A stretch of DNA of 64,000 nt from Gnetum montanum (lineage: Eukaryota; Streptophyta; Gnetopsida; Gnetales; Gnetaceae): NCBI GenBank assembly GCA_015680685.1, contig MNCI01020816.1, forward strand, positions 293,111 through 357,110. Direction: 5' to 3'. The translations under genes were made by a program, and so were the position numbers. This document shows, one piece after another, positions 26,501 through 36,241 of the stretch. Below the pieces are notes generated by a model. That model was not told the origin of the DNA, made no database searches, and saw only the letters and a program-made list of their open reading frames with translations. Positions within the stretch are counted from its first letter, which is position 1; every line of letters begins with the position of its first letter.

Positions 26501-29500
26501 TTTATATCTGAAAACAAAAAATTTATGGCCTTTGCTGCTCTGCAGCTTCCTTGGCTTCTGGACCTACATAAGTCTACGATTAAGAGGATGAAAGGTTCGT
26601 CCAATATCCACGTCGATTTTGCAAAGGAGACTTACTATATACATACTAGGGCCGCAGCTGTTATCATGTACTGGTTATCAAACTACAGAACCATTCCAAA
26701 GGATTATCTTATAGAAGATTTTGCAAGAATTGCATTTGAAAGGCCATCAACGCCAGATTGTGATATTCTTGGGTGTTCGTATCTGTTGAATCTGTCAGAT
26801 TCTCATCGTGGAGTAGATATAATTGATGATGCACTGCGAGCACGCAAAGATTATAGAGAGATCCAAAGTGCCATAAAGATGGGACTTATTTTCAGCGCTT
26901 TGCAAACTATATCTAAACAATCAACTCCTATACAAAGGAGAAATCTTTTACACAGCATGTTCTGGGATCGCAGGCAGGATGTTTCAGGTAATTCTCTTCT
27001 CGGTGCACCAGTTGTTCTTCTAATACATTAAAAAAATTGAAGAAAATGTTCAAGATGTTACTACGTTTTTCAGAATTTGGTGCTTTTTGAGAGCAATGAA
27101 ACGATGAATCTGAGCTTCGTTGTCAGCTGTTTTCTGTTTACAATTATTCTTAGATTGCAACATGAATATTTTTGGAGTACATCTTAAGGTTCACTATCCG
27201 AAATAGTTTTTTTAAAATGGGTTTTGTGTTGGGGGTGGGGGAGATGAATTGCGATACCGATCATGTCATGTACCTTAATTTATGCTTGGTGATTTTGATT
27301 AGATTAAATTATGCTGGTTCATTCATGTCTTGTTTCTTGACCTTTGGTCTATGATTCTCTTACTGGGTTGATTAATAAATGTCGTTATTTAGATTTAAAG
27401 GATGAAAAGGATGGGTTAGAGACGGTATTTTGGAGGAGCTGGAGGTCCAGAGTTGAAGGCAAACAAAAGCTTGCTGTTGAGGTACAAATGTTAGAGCAAA
27501 TTATCCCTGGGGTTGATACAAAGCGATTTCTATCAGGAGATGCTGCATACATAAATTCAACAGTATTTGCATTAGCAGAGACTGTCTTACCAGAGAACAA
27601 AGGTTTCCTCTCTGAAGCTTCAATGCTGGCCGATGCATACGGTGTCAGTCGATCAGAGGTAATTGCATGGAAGTTTTTTTTTGCTTTGAGACATATGTCC
27701 TATGGTTTGATATCAGTATATTGATGTGAGTGATTCTTTGCTGACTGGTTATTTTGTGTAGGTGTTTGTTCGATATTTGAGCTCGCTTCTTGTCTCTACT
27801 TCATGGGCAAATGAAGAAGTTGAGTCTGAAATTCTAAAATATAGGAGTACGATATTGGAGAATGCAATATTGATACTGAAAGTTGTTTTCTCAAGGGTGT
27901 ATGCTGAAATCAATGCTTCGAACAACCCGCGACTTAAGGTTTTACTTCACATCTTAGCTCTCTGCTACACAGAGATTGAGAATAAGTGGAGATCAGCTGC
28001 CACTGTAGATGTTTCAGAGCATCTGAAAAGTGAGGTCCAGACTTTTCTGAAATCAATGATTACTGCAGGCTGCCCGTTTGGTATGATCGCCCAAGTTTGC
28101 TTTCATGGAAGGGAAAGAGAAGGCATGCAGACAAACATAGAATCTGTTCCGCAGTCTGCAGAGAAAAGCAAAGAGGGACAAGGACCAATAAATAAAGATG
28201 CAGAAACCCTTGAAATCATCCATGTGGCCTATACAAGTACTATTCATTCTGTTCTATGTCAGTTGTGTTCTCAGATTGCCAGTGATTCTAGAGTTGACGT
28301 CAACAAGATCTGTGCTAAGGATTTATGCAATGCATTATCATCCTTAGCTTATATGTTTAAAGATGATACCAATCTTCTCAATATCATACAGCCAAACTTT
28401 AGCATGCTTAAAAAGATCAGGGAAGAAGTTTGGTCAAAGTTAGTAATGTTTGCCGAAGACATGCAAGTACCTAATCAAGTAAGGGTTTTTGTTTTAGAAC
28501 TTCTTCAATGTATAATTGGACGTGGTAGTGTGCAGTCTGTTGACCTACAGGGCTACATTGTAACACCCTGGATTGGATGGGATGCTTCTTCTTTAAATGT
28601 TGAAAATCCTGCTGTAAAGGAAAAGAAATCAAATGCCAGTCACCTAAAAACTACCTTGGTAGCCTTAAAATCAACAGAGTTGATATCTGGTTTTTGGCCA
28701 CAGAAAGAGGTTTCTGGAGAGGACTTATCTGGAATTGATTCTGCTATTTCTTTGTTCGCTGAACTTGCAAATCATGTTGCATCAAGAGATCCCTTATTAA
28801 GCCTGCAATCTCTTTTGAAAGAGTGGGAAACAATTTTTGAAAGCGAAAGCCTGAAAATTGAATTGAAATCAATAGAAGATGCAACGAGAGTGTCAGAAGG
28901 TGATTGGAAAGAAGTTGAGTGGGATGATGGATGGGAATCATTTGCAGATGAAAAAACTGAGGCACATGATAAGTCTGGTTCAGTTATTTATATTCATTCT
29001 CTTCATTCTTGTTGGATGATCATTTTCGAAAAGCTTATCGAGCAGCATTGCGCTAATGACGTTCTGCAAATTTTAGATCAAAATTTGACAAGTACTCATG
29101 TGCTTCTCACAGAGGATGAGGCAGATAAATTGGTGAAATTGTTGGTTAAGCTTGACCCTGTTGTTGCCTTGAAGAGTGCCTTGCTACTTCCTTATAATTC
29201 TCTGTGGTTCGAAACACTTAAGATAGTTGACAACAATCTTGAAGTCCATACAGTATCTGACACGGAGAAGCCAAATCTTGTGGACAGTGAATTATTAGCT
29301 CTTGTCCTTTGTGCAGGCATTGTGCCAACATTGGTGTCTGATTCTTCTTATGGATCTTTCTTTTCCTGTTTGTGTGCTGCTCTGGGAAGACTAGCACGAG
29401 TGCAACAAGAGAGCTCTGCATCTTTCCAGACGAAATCCTACCAACCGCCAATCCATGACCTGCATTGGCAAGAATCTGCATTCAGTAGAGTGGCATTCCC

Positions 29501-29777
29501 TTATTTTGTTGCAGAACTGACTAGGGGAAAACAATTCTATTTGGCAGGGACATTTGTTTTCTATGTCATGCATGTACCTACTGTTTTTAGTTCTATAAAT
29601 GCTGTGCATTCCTTGTTACAGAAATACTTGGAGATGCAAAAGAAGATGGAACTCACAAATGTTGGTGAAACCGACACACAGTTTTATGGTTTCTTAAAGC
29701 ATACAATGGATAGGCTAAAACAGAAGCTTCCTAATGCTTTAGCATTAGCATATTGTGCCCTTTCTAATTCGTCATGA
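5541..29777 (+). CDS. MIP2: MIP2: Sec39/NBAS-type subunit of the plant MAG2 (Dsl1-like) ER tethering complex
   Basis: Exons by my reading: 5541-5639, 5765-5825, 6332-6502, 13108-13306, 13413-13618, 13804-14731, 16285-17518, 24082-24441, 25769-26987, 27393-27658 and 27762-29777. All introns are GT-AG, all phases agree, and the join gives 6759 nt (2252 residues plus TGA), close to the family's usual 2300-2400. Residues 1 to about 450 form the N-terminal beta-propeller-like part (SSNGEYIAILYGNQVTVL; SPCGKYIALLDMGGDLHFLE). From about 480 the alpha-helical Sec39 region follows (WRLISLLERSVSEMY; SLLWKRHTYSLAPVIL; VPKPIQYFVEAHND; CRGLLKAGKFSLARNYLRG). Near 1960 is an acidic Trp-rich stretch (EVEWDDGWESF). 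In Arabidopsis MIP2 works with MAG2, MIP1 and MIP3 to tether Golgi-derived vesicles at the ER. I chose ATG 5541 because it is in frame with the conserved LYITCYHAQEYTEG; the frame stays open upstream to the acceptor-like site at 5503, so an earlier start in another exon is possible. Introns 3 and 7 are 6.6 kb each and full of transposons. No exon carries a stop or frameshift. Confidence 0.95.
7176..7532 (-). mobile_element. 3' LTR of the intron-3 copia element, 357 bp
   Basis: Bounded by TGTTA on the left and TAACA on the right, directly next to the polypurine tract and RNase H end of the copia remnant. Read on the minus strand it begins TGTTATATATAATAAGCC. A matching 5' LTR was not found. 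Confidence 0.65.
7176..10700 (-). mobile_element. Decayed Ty1/copia element in MIP2 intron 3, antisense
   Basis: Read on the minus strand, pieces occur in copia order. About 9832-9874 is a decayed zinc knuckle (CKRYGK...YYAVKC after one frame slip), with a Lys-rich nucleocapsid-like stretch at about 9880-10110. About 7600-8002 is the C-terminal RNase H region: LELVGYV, a KLQDVVALSS-like block with frame slips, ALAKACKEMTWLNGF, then EGKILELKVPIDENATGMF. A polypurine tract (AAGCTGGAGAT) at 7533-7543 is followed by the 3' LTR. Stops and frameshifts are everywhere. The right boundary is uncertain, integrase and reverse transcriptase are not clearly readable, and one N lies at 7751. Confidence 0.7.
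12424..12656 (-). mobile_element. Possible copia 5' LTR fragment with primer site, intron 3
   Basis: ATGATACCATGTTAG at 12426-12440 is the reverse complement of an LTR end followed by a TGGTATCA-type primer site (initiator Met tRNA), common in copia elements. The next 220 bases, to TTGTTAACA at 12656, would be the LTR. It does not resemble the LTR at 7176-7532, so it belongs to another element. The LTR limits are a guess. Confidence 0.4.
15270..15345 (+). mobile_element. 3' tail of an RTE-type LINE, intron 6
   Basis: GTGAATGGCATAAAAGAACTC, a block reading CAGTTGGGATAAGGCT, and then GAYGAT triplets. This matches the widespread plant tail phrase that ends in GTTGGGATAAGGCT plus a short tandem repeat. 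A second copy is at 24985-25065. No coding part is attached. Confidence 0.6.
18280..18445 (-). mobile_element. tRNA-derived SINE with 19-bp target duplication, intron 7
   Basis: A 166-base insertion flanked by perfect copies of TTGGTCTGTATTCACAACT (18261-18279 and 18446-18464). Read on the minus strand it has an A-box-like TGGTAAGGTGCTTA and a B box GAGTTCGAGCC, as in RNA polymerase III promoters of tRNA-derived SINEs. It ends GAGCCTCTGGGTGATGATCC. Related copies lie at about 49535, 50938 and 51540. This copy has the clearest duplication, so it is probably the youngest in the window. Confidence 0.88.
18555..18690 (+). mobile_element. Possible second SINE-like sequence, intron 7
   Basis: AGGTGGAATGGTTTGTG is followed about 35 bases later by GATCACAAGTTTAATCTTG, which resembles decayed A and B boxes, then GTGTAGGGTTTATACCTGGG. 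No target duplication was seen and the boundaries are approximate. Confidence 0.4.
19876..20868. mobile_element. Inverted-repeat element (993 bp, 64-bp TIRs) in intron 7
   Basis: The sequence at 19876-19939 (GATAACTGTGCTTTACAGG ... AATACCACTTT) is the imperfect reverse complement of 20805-20868. The interior has no transposase but does hold the coding-like stretch described separately. No target duplication was found at the ends as drawn, so the superfamily cannot be given and the true ends may differ slightly. Best read as a non-autonomous DNA transposon or foldback element. Confidence 0.7.
20165..20770 (-). pseudogene. Captured gene fragment of unknown family inside the inverted-repeat element
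   Basis: Three coding-like blocks on the minus strand, separated by stops and frame changes. The rightmost (about 20640-20750) reads LELAWVCQIRQDLEATHGW then IAAPNIIVDKSFFKDI. The middle (about 20290-20491) reads MPPLPQHITDYFSGFIKLDA and continues to YKMKQGRYFIW. The left block, one frame over (about 20230-20340), reads SSVNAFGSVGEQEIED then FDLPRGIIERYPANAMP and a stop. Composition is protein-like rather than low-complexity, unlike chance ORFs nearby. I do not recognise the family. Context suggests a host gene piece picked up by the element and decaying since. Confidence 0.45.
22085..22265 (+). mobile_element. Ty1/copia RNase H fragment, intron 7, sense
   Basis: Reads TEAEYVALTEACEK and, after a one-base slip, MIWLRRFLKSLEVKQE, matching the copia RNase H block (STTEAEYVALTEACKEAIWL). 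The following DSQSA-like region is unreadable. It is short, frameshifted and has no LTRs, so it is only a relic. Confidence 0.75.
22500..22700 (-). mobile_element. tRNA-derived SINE or LTR/primer-site relic, intron 7
   Basis: On the minus strand, ATGGTATCAGAGCCAAAAG is followed by GTTACAGGTTTGAATCTTCC. This pairs an initiator-Met-tRNA-like stretch with a B-box-like stretch. The unit containing ATATTTAACCA and GGGTGAACA occurs twice, on both sides (about 22525 and 22700). Either a Met-tRNA-derived SINE or a copia LTR junction would fit. Confidence 0.45.
23045..23650 (-). mobile_element. LINE ORF2 C-terminal (zf-RVT) fragment, intron 7, antisense
   Basis: On the minus strand the phrase APPKIQLFFTKAINEGIVCW is followed by CPFCDHDKTANHLILH and LIWDVC. 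This is the order of the zinc-binding domain after the reverse transcriptase in plant L1-type LINEs (PKVKFFLW, CPxC, HLxxxC, W). Downstream, FQSIFYNIWLVRNAFVSQKT fits the next conserved tract (WNIWKxRN). Stops and frame changes interrupt it. No RT domain or poly(A) tail was identified. Confidence 0.7.
24985..25065 (+). mobile_element. 3' tail of an RTE-type LINE, intron 8
   Basis: GTGAATGGCAAAAGAGAACTC, then TTGTTGGAACAAGGCTAGAA and a (GAT)n tail. It is collinear with the copy at 15270-15345, with a similar microsatellite end. Only the terminal part is present. Confidence 0.6.
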
Positions 29778-32452
29778 TTGTTATGAATGATCTTTGATTT
29801 CACTCTTAAAGTTGAAGATTCCTTGTACGCCTGCCATTTCATGATAAAAAAGGAATTCAAAATTTCAGTTTTTTTTCGTATTTCTGGTCTGCCCAGTTCA
29901 GACGATTTGCTTTTAAAATGCCCGTATGAACTCGATTTCTTTATTTTTTCACCTGTCTTTCTTGATATTGCTAACTCAAAAGAGATCTCTCTCTGAAATA
30001 TCAAGTGGTATTTAAATTGAATTGAATTTATTATTATTACATGAAAATGATTCTGTGTCTCTATTTGGCGGTTTATGTAATATAGATTTATTTTTCACTT
30101 AAATTAATGGATTTTAACATTTGATTGTACGATGAGAAGTAATACTGAAGGAGTTACGCTAAATAGTAACATACTAGTAACGGTGATTTTTCATCTTTCA
30201 TTGCCTACGCTCTTTTGGAATATAAACAAATTAGAGAAGCGGAGACAAATACCATGAATTAAAATGTGCTAATCTGCTACTCGTATCTTTTTTCATTGTT
30301 AACTCTCGTGGTACTCTAATTGTTAATATAAATTTTTTATTTTTCAAAAAAACACACTGATAATTTCATCGTACTTTACTATTTTATTAATATAATTTAT
30401 TTTCATTTTTAAAATAAAAATAAAAGGGCAATTACGATGTGCTTCTTTAATTCGATGTTATCAAAGTAGGCAGGATTGCAATTGCTACCGTAAACTTTTC
30501 ATAATTGATATATAATGAAAAGCGCTATTACCAAAGAAAGCTTAAGCTTGCGTTGTAATGGGTAACTATAATTATAACGCTATCTTACCAGAGGAGAATT
30601 GGTGTAGCATTTGAAGACCTAATTTAACTATTTGATTTGATTCCATGTGGATGTCTGGCACAGCTGTTGATAGTATGTATGTTTCCTGGAAAACCTAATT
30701 CAGCTGCATGTAACGTTTTTCATGTTTTCAATCTAGGTCATCAATTCCGGAGTTGTATCCATGATATATTTATATTTCCTGGCGTACGTCATAGCTACAA
30801 TGGTTATGATCTCTATCATCGCTCTGCGACCTACAACTCCTTTAAAATGACTCGCATAACCAACCACATCGTTTGACTTGACTCGCATAAACACGTAGGT
30901 GAATTGGTTAGTTTTTGAAATTATACGAGAAATACTTTTAGCATCTGAAATGTTCCGTTGCTCTTGCAGGTACCTTTGAATTTATTTTTGCGGGTCCTAA
31001 ATCAATGGATAGCTCCTCCTTTCCTTATATGCAATAAATTTTGGTTTCTTGATGATTCTGAAAGCTAATGATATATTCGATTCAGATAACTCTGGAAGCT
31101 TTCTTGCCTTGTAAAAATGATATAAATTTCTTGCCTTGCGAGCAGTTGTGGAAACTCTGCAAGTCTCTTACAGGGAAGTGAGGTACAACGAATGTCGTCT
31201 ATGACATTTATAATAAGCTACGGATTTTCTATATATCATTGGGAATTAAAGCTACTAAATGTTAGCGCCTCATTTTTTTAAGCCTTTAAAATTTCCAGAA
31301 TTAGTAGGGCTCGGTATTTCACTCCACCTGTAAAGCAGTAAATTTGTTCGTTTCTAACACTGCTACAGAGAAGTTTCTAAATGTGTTTCTAATGTGTTCT
31401 TTCACTAGGGAGAAACCGTTGTATAACAAATTTCCGACCGCTGACATTCAGATGTTAAAAATATATATGCAATAAGGGTAATGCAGTTGAAGAATTGGAA
31501 AAGCTCTACTCAACTGTATTTGCATATAACAGAGGAATGTTAATTCTGGAGAAGATGGCTCTAACTTCCACACCTAGAAAGCAAACATCAACGAAGAGCA
31601 CAACTCCATCGATGGAAACTGATTATACGGAAATGCTGAGAACCAATTAATTTTATAAAAATCAACATTGCCACCGAAGGAAAGGACCTGTTCGCAGAGT
31701 TCAGCTTTAACCATTTTCATTGCAAAAACTTTGCTCAATCGACTCAATATATTCCTACAAATCATGCTAAGAAAGGATGTAAACATGAAATTGTTGTTTA
31801 GTCGATGTTCACTTATCCAGTATTTGGATCAAAAGTTTCGTAGTCTATTGTTGCATATATTTCCCTGTCCTTACCGTGGTTACACGAGTGCGGATGTATA
31901 ATTATGCCTATGAAAAAGACCGATTCTTCATAGATCGTAATACGATGCAGCAGAGAAATAAGGGAAAAAGGCACCCGAGACTGGAACTTATTTTGCCAAA
32001 TCTATAGACCTTCATAAGGAATCCTGCCACTGGATAATACCTTTAAAACTTTGCATGAATGTTTTGCGCACATAATTCATGGGGTAACTTTTTGACACAT
32101 CAAAAGCGGGCCTACTGCTTTAAAGTGGTTGGTTTCATCTTACATCCACGGAAAAACCTCTCTTTTATAAAGTTGCAGATGCTTTCACATGAATAGCTTG
32201 TTGAATGCCGGAAAAATCGTATGAAGCCTTTGTGCCAACTGCACAAATGGTACCTTTTTGAGCATGCCAGAACTATGATGAAAGATAAAAGACACAGGTC
32301 AGCTTTTATCCATGATTTGCAGCATATATGGTAAACCATGCATTTCTTGAATTGGTGAAATTCTGATATTTACAAAGCTCTCTGGGTACCCCGTCAGGTC
32401 CCAGAACATGGAAGAAGAACAAAGAATTGTGAAGAAGCTTGAATTTGGGAGA
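29778..32452. other. Intergenic region between MIP2 and the XTH pseudogene
   Basis: AT-rich. The first few hundred bases are probably the MIP2 3' UTR, but no single polyadenylation signal stands out. I see no gene, transposon end or RNA gene here. Confidence 0.5.
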
Positions 32453-34213
32453 ATGGGCCATAAGCTTGTGTTCAGAATTTGCTCATTATTTCTTCTGATT
32501 CTGGGTGTCATGACTGTCCAAAGGAAATGCAGAGGCCACCATGGAAGACACTTGATGACTCCTGAGACCTCAGATATCACAGAGCAGTTCCACACCTGTC
32601 ATTTCAGGAAGGATTCTCTGCCGTTTTTGGAGGCCCCACCAACATCCAGGAGCTCAATGATGGAAACCTACTGAAGCTTGTTCTTGACAACTCTTCTGGT
32701 TAGTGGTGACTATCTGTAATTTCGTTTCTCCATTTTTCACGAGTCATGATGGAAAAAGGGTTCTTTACCGATCAATTCCAGTGTGGGATAATTTTGCAAT
32801 GTTCGGTAATATCTTGCGAATTTTCATGATGCTAGACAAGGAAACCCACCCTACATAAGGTTTGTGGCAGTGATTTCTGTTGGGTTTGACCTTACATGAT
32901 GGCAGATCATCATTATATTAATCAATTGTAACACAGCGACGATGCAAGTACAATGACTTACTTTTGCAAGTGTGGTAATCTCTGAATTTGAATTTTCGTA
33001 ATGGTAAAAATAACCCCATAGTGGCAAGTAGCAACATCTGTTAAGTTTGTTTGTTCCTATATCATCGGCTTTGAATTTCATGTTATGGAACAACGGGTCA
33101 TGGGCCACGATGATACCAATAATTTTCCATGTTTTGCAGGTTCAGGATTTATTTCTCAAGACGATTACTACGATGGGTTCTTCAGTGCCGCCATCAAACC
33201 GCCGGTGGTAGTGGCATTCTATGTATGCAATCAGAATTTTGACTGACTGGTTCTTCATGGGCTCTGCCTGCAACTGAATTTCATTCTTTTTGCTCAATAA
33301 TTAACCTGCAGAGTGCTGACCATGTCTGGTTTTCCCATTATCAGACCTCAAACAATGACGTGTATCCGAGAACCCATGATGAACTTGATTTTGCATTCCT
33401 TGGCCACACAACAGCTGAGACTTGAGTTCTGCAAACAAATCTGTACGGGAATGGAAGCGTGCAAAGGGGCCGGAAGCAGAGATTCCATCTCTGGTTCAAT
33501 CCTGCTAAGGATTTGCATGAATACAGTATTCTCTGGGATGCCGATCACACAGTGTGTGTACCGCACCATTCAAGACTTCCCATTCGTTTCAAATCCTACA
33601 TGTTCAGAGTTTGCAGGCTTGCAGCTGCATATTCAATTTAATATTAGTTCTCCGTTTCTCCCTGAATTCAAATTTTCAAATTCTAAGCAGTCAAATTGGT
33701 TTACTTACAAAAACACCGTTATGTAATTGGTTAATAATACTAAAAGCGGTAACAGTGACTGCAACACAGATTCTTTGTAGATAACATCCCAATCAGAGAA
33801 GTGGCACAGAAACTATGGAAGCTGAACACCCATCAAAGCCAAGGTCTGTTTATGCCATTATCTGGGATGGATCAAAATTGGGCAACATACGGGCAAATAC
33901 CCAGTGGGCAGTGGACTAAAGATGGTCACAGTCCAAAGCATAGCAGATATCAGCAATCTGGAGCCTGATGGATGATGTATCTGGAATCCTGACCAGACCT
34001 CATATCTGTGCTTTCCCAGGCCTGGCTCTGCTGCTGACAATCCAGAATTTCAGTCCCTGAATATCCAACAGAAGAAGGCAGCCATGAGTTGGGCTAGAAG
34101 CAATTTCATGACATCCTCAAACTGCAATGACAGATCCAGATCCAGGTACACTGCATTTTCAAGAGCAACAGGAGGAGGAGCCCAAGTTGCAGCTATGATG
34201 CATGTACTTCTGT
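32453..34213 (+). pseudogene. Broken xyloglucan endotransglucosylase/hydrolase (XTH, GH16) gene
   Basis: XTH enzymes cut and rejoin xyloglucan in plant cell walls. The four-exon structure is readable: about 32453-32698 (hydrophobic leader MGHKLVFRICSLFLLILGVM, then in another frame QEGFSAVFGGPTNIQELNDG), 33140-33222 (SGFISQDDYYDGFFSAAIK, VVVAFY), 33345 to about 33555 (SNNDVYPRTHDELDFAFLG, LQTNLYGNGSVQRGRKQRF, LHEYSILWDADHT) and about 33767-34213 (FFVDNIPIREV, VYAIIWDGSK, QQKKAAMSWARSNFM). It is disabled by a frameshift near 32600, loss of a few codons before VVVAFY, Glu-to-Ala at the acid/base position of the active site (family DExDxEFLG, here DELDFAFLG), a TGA at 33423-33425 where the family has Trp, frameshifts near 33825-33880 and a stop near 33970. 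Introns remain, so it arose by decay of a gene or DNA-level duplicate, not by retroposition. HDELDF suggests the XTH27-30-like group. Confidence 0.88.
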
Positions 34214-36241
34214 AGATTTGAAAGGCAACGTCTCTCAGAAGTGTCTCCATCACAGAGACTGGTCTCAGAAGTGTCTCCATCACAGTTGAGGGTGTTTTGG
34301 AAGGTCTTGATCGACATCGGATTTTCCCAGTGTTTAGATGAAAAGCTTTGATGTAATGTGAAAGTCAGGAGTAAACTGCCTCTGTACCGGACTAAGCCCC
34401 TAGTCCACATGTAGTAGTAAATCGTTAACAGTTTGGTTATGTATCCTTGGGCATACTGAAAGTCAATGATTGAACGGTTTTATTTATTAAAAGGATGTTA
34501 CATAGGTTGATATTTTTTGTTGCAAGTTAGTATTTTTCCACTGTTGATCCCCAACTATGGTCTTCAATCAAGATTTACACTTCTGTGTAAGTTATAAATT
34601 TGTTAACCATTCATGGAATTATGCAATCAGCCGTGTTATGGTAATGCGATCTTGCGATCTGTATTATACCTGGTTGGCAATGTCAGCTTTTACCTTTATC
34701 GTATAAAAAAAGAAATGTTCGATCTTCACTCCATGCTTTATACATGCAAATAATTGTTTGGATTTGATTTTTTAATTTAGGAAAATGTATTGGAATCCTG
34801 ATTATATATATTCTAAGAGGTTTGATTCCACGGAATATGTTAAATTTTATACACTATTATGTTCTTCTTAAGTTTCATACTGGTTATATGTTAGGAAGTA
34901 TGCTAAGACCACCATTAAAGGAGTAACTTTTTTAGAAACTTACATCTCATCATTGTTTTTTTTAAAGGAAAATAAAACATTGTAATCAAATCTATTGTCA
35001 TAAAGAGCTAAATGTCACAATCTATACTATTATATAAAACCTACAATAAACTAAACATAAAACCTGCAATAAACTAAACATTAACAACATACTATAATTT
35101 AATGTTAACATATACTAAACATTAACATGTAGTCTATACTTTAATATTATATTCATTATCTTTATTGTTTTTACATAATTTATTAACGTATAGTAAGTCG
35201 CAGACATTTCAATGTATTTGGATATATATATCATATATTATAAATAATCCATGTAGTGTACATGTTGTCATTTGGATTTGTCTTGTTTATCATCTATATT
35301 GTGATGTATCCTCTTTTGCTTACCATAAGTTATAAACTGAATTGACCATAATTTCCTCACAGTTACTCTTATCAACGTGGTTTTGGTTTCTTGAAGAGTA
35401 TTACCAAATGATATAGTTTACTATTTCAATGGAGTCTTCATGTTATTATAAATCATTGTTGATTTTACAACTATGTTAGATGCATTTCAATGAATTCCTT
35501 TTGGTTTTACATATAACTAGGAGTTGTGAAATAATGAAAACAAGAAGGATGTACAACCCTAAAATATAACTAAACTTTATTGAAAAAATAAATTCAAAGA
35601 AGTACAATATAAGAAAATAAAAAAATAACTACCATCTTAAGTGAACCATGTTTGAAGAAAGGTTCTTGAAAACATAAAAGAACAAGAAGAGTAAAGATAA
35701 GATTTCAAAAAAAATACTAAAAAGGGATATTTTCATTTAACAAAGACATTTTTTATTAAACTGTCCAAAGCATTAAACCAATTTGAAGTGAAAAAAGTTG
35801 GATTTTGTATTACTTTTAATAGATTAACTTTATAAGAAGAAGGATTTCATCTTTTTCAAGCTCATCAACTTGAATTAATCATAATAAAGCCTTTGTTGTT
35901 TTTTCTTATGAATTTATTTAACCATAATTATAGTTTGTAATTTATAGTTTGAATCAATAGTATCCTTTGTAGTATTAATAGTTACTTTTATCTTTAGTTT
36001 CAGTCAAAGAAAAAATGAAATTATTGTTAGTAATTATGTAAGGTGTAGAGGATATAAAGATTCTAAAATCTTGAGTAAGAGCAAATTCTTCATACTTTTT
36101 CTTAGCTTCTATTACTAATTTATAACATTACAAAATTGGGCATTAATTAAACAAGAAGCCTACATGATGATAATAATTGCAAGAATTAGGCAAGTTATAA
36201 TAAATAATTTATTAAACATATTTAATTTCACCTACCATTAA
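34214..36241. other. AT-rich intergenic DNA; small tandem repeat at 34230-34290
   Basis: A 30-base unit containing CTCAGAAGTGTCTCCATCACAG occurs twice in tandem at about 34233-34290. The rest is AT-rich with no gene or clear transposon. Confidence 0.5.

Noticed and set aside
34050-34410. Minus-strand ORFs over the end of the XTH pseudogene
   Set aside because: Shadows of the decayed XTH C-terminus and a 30-base tandem repeat.
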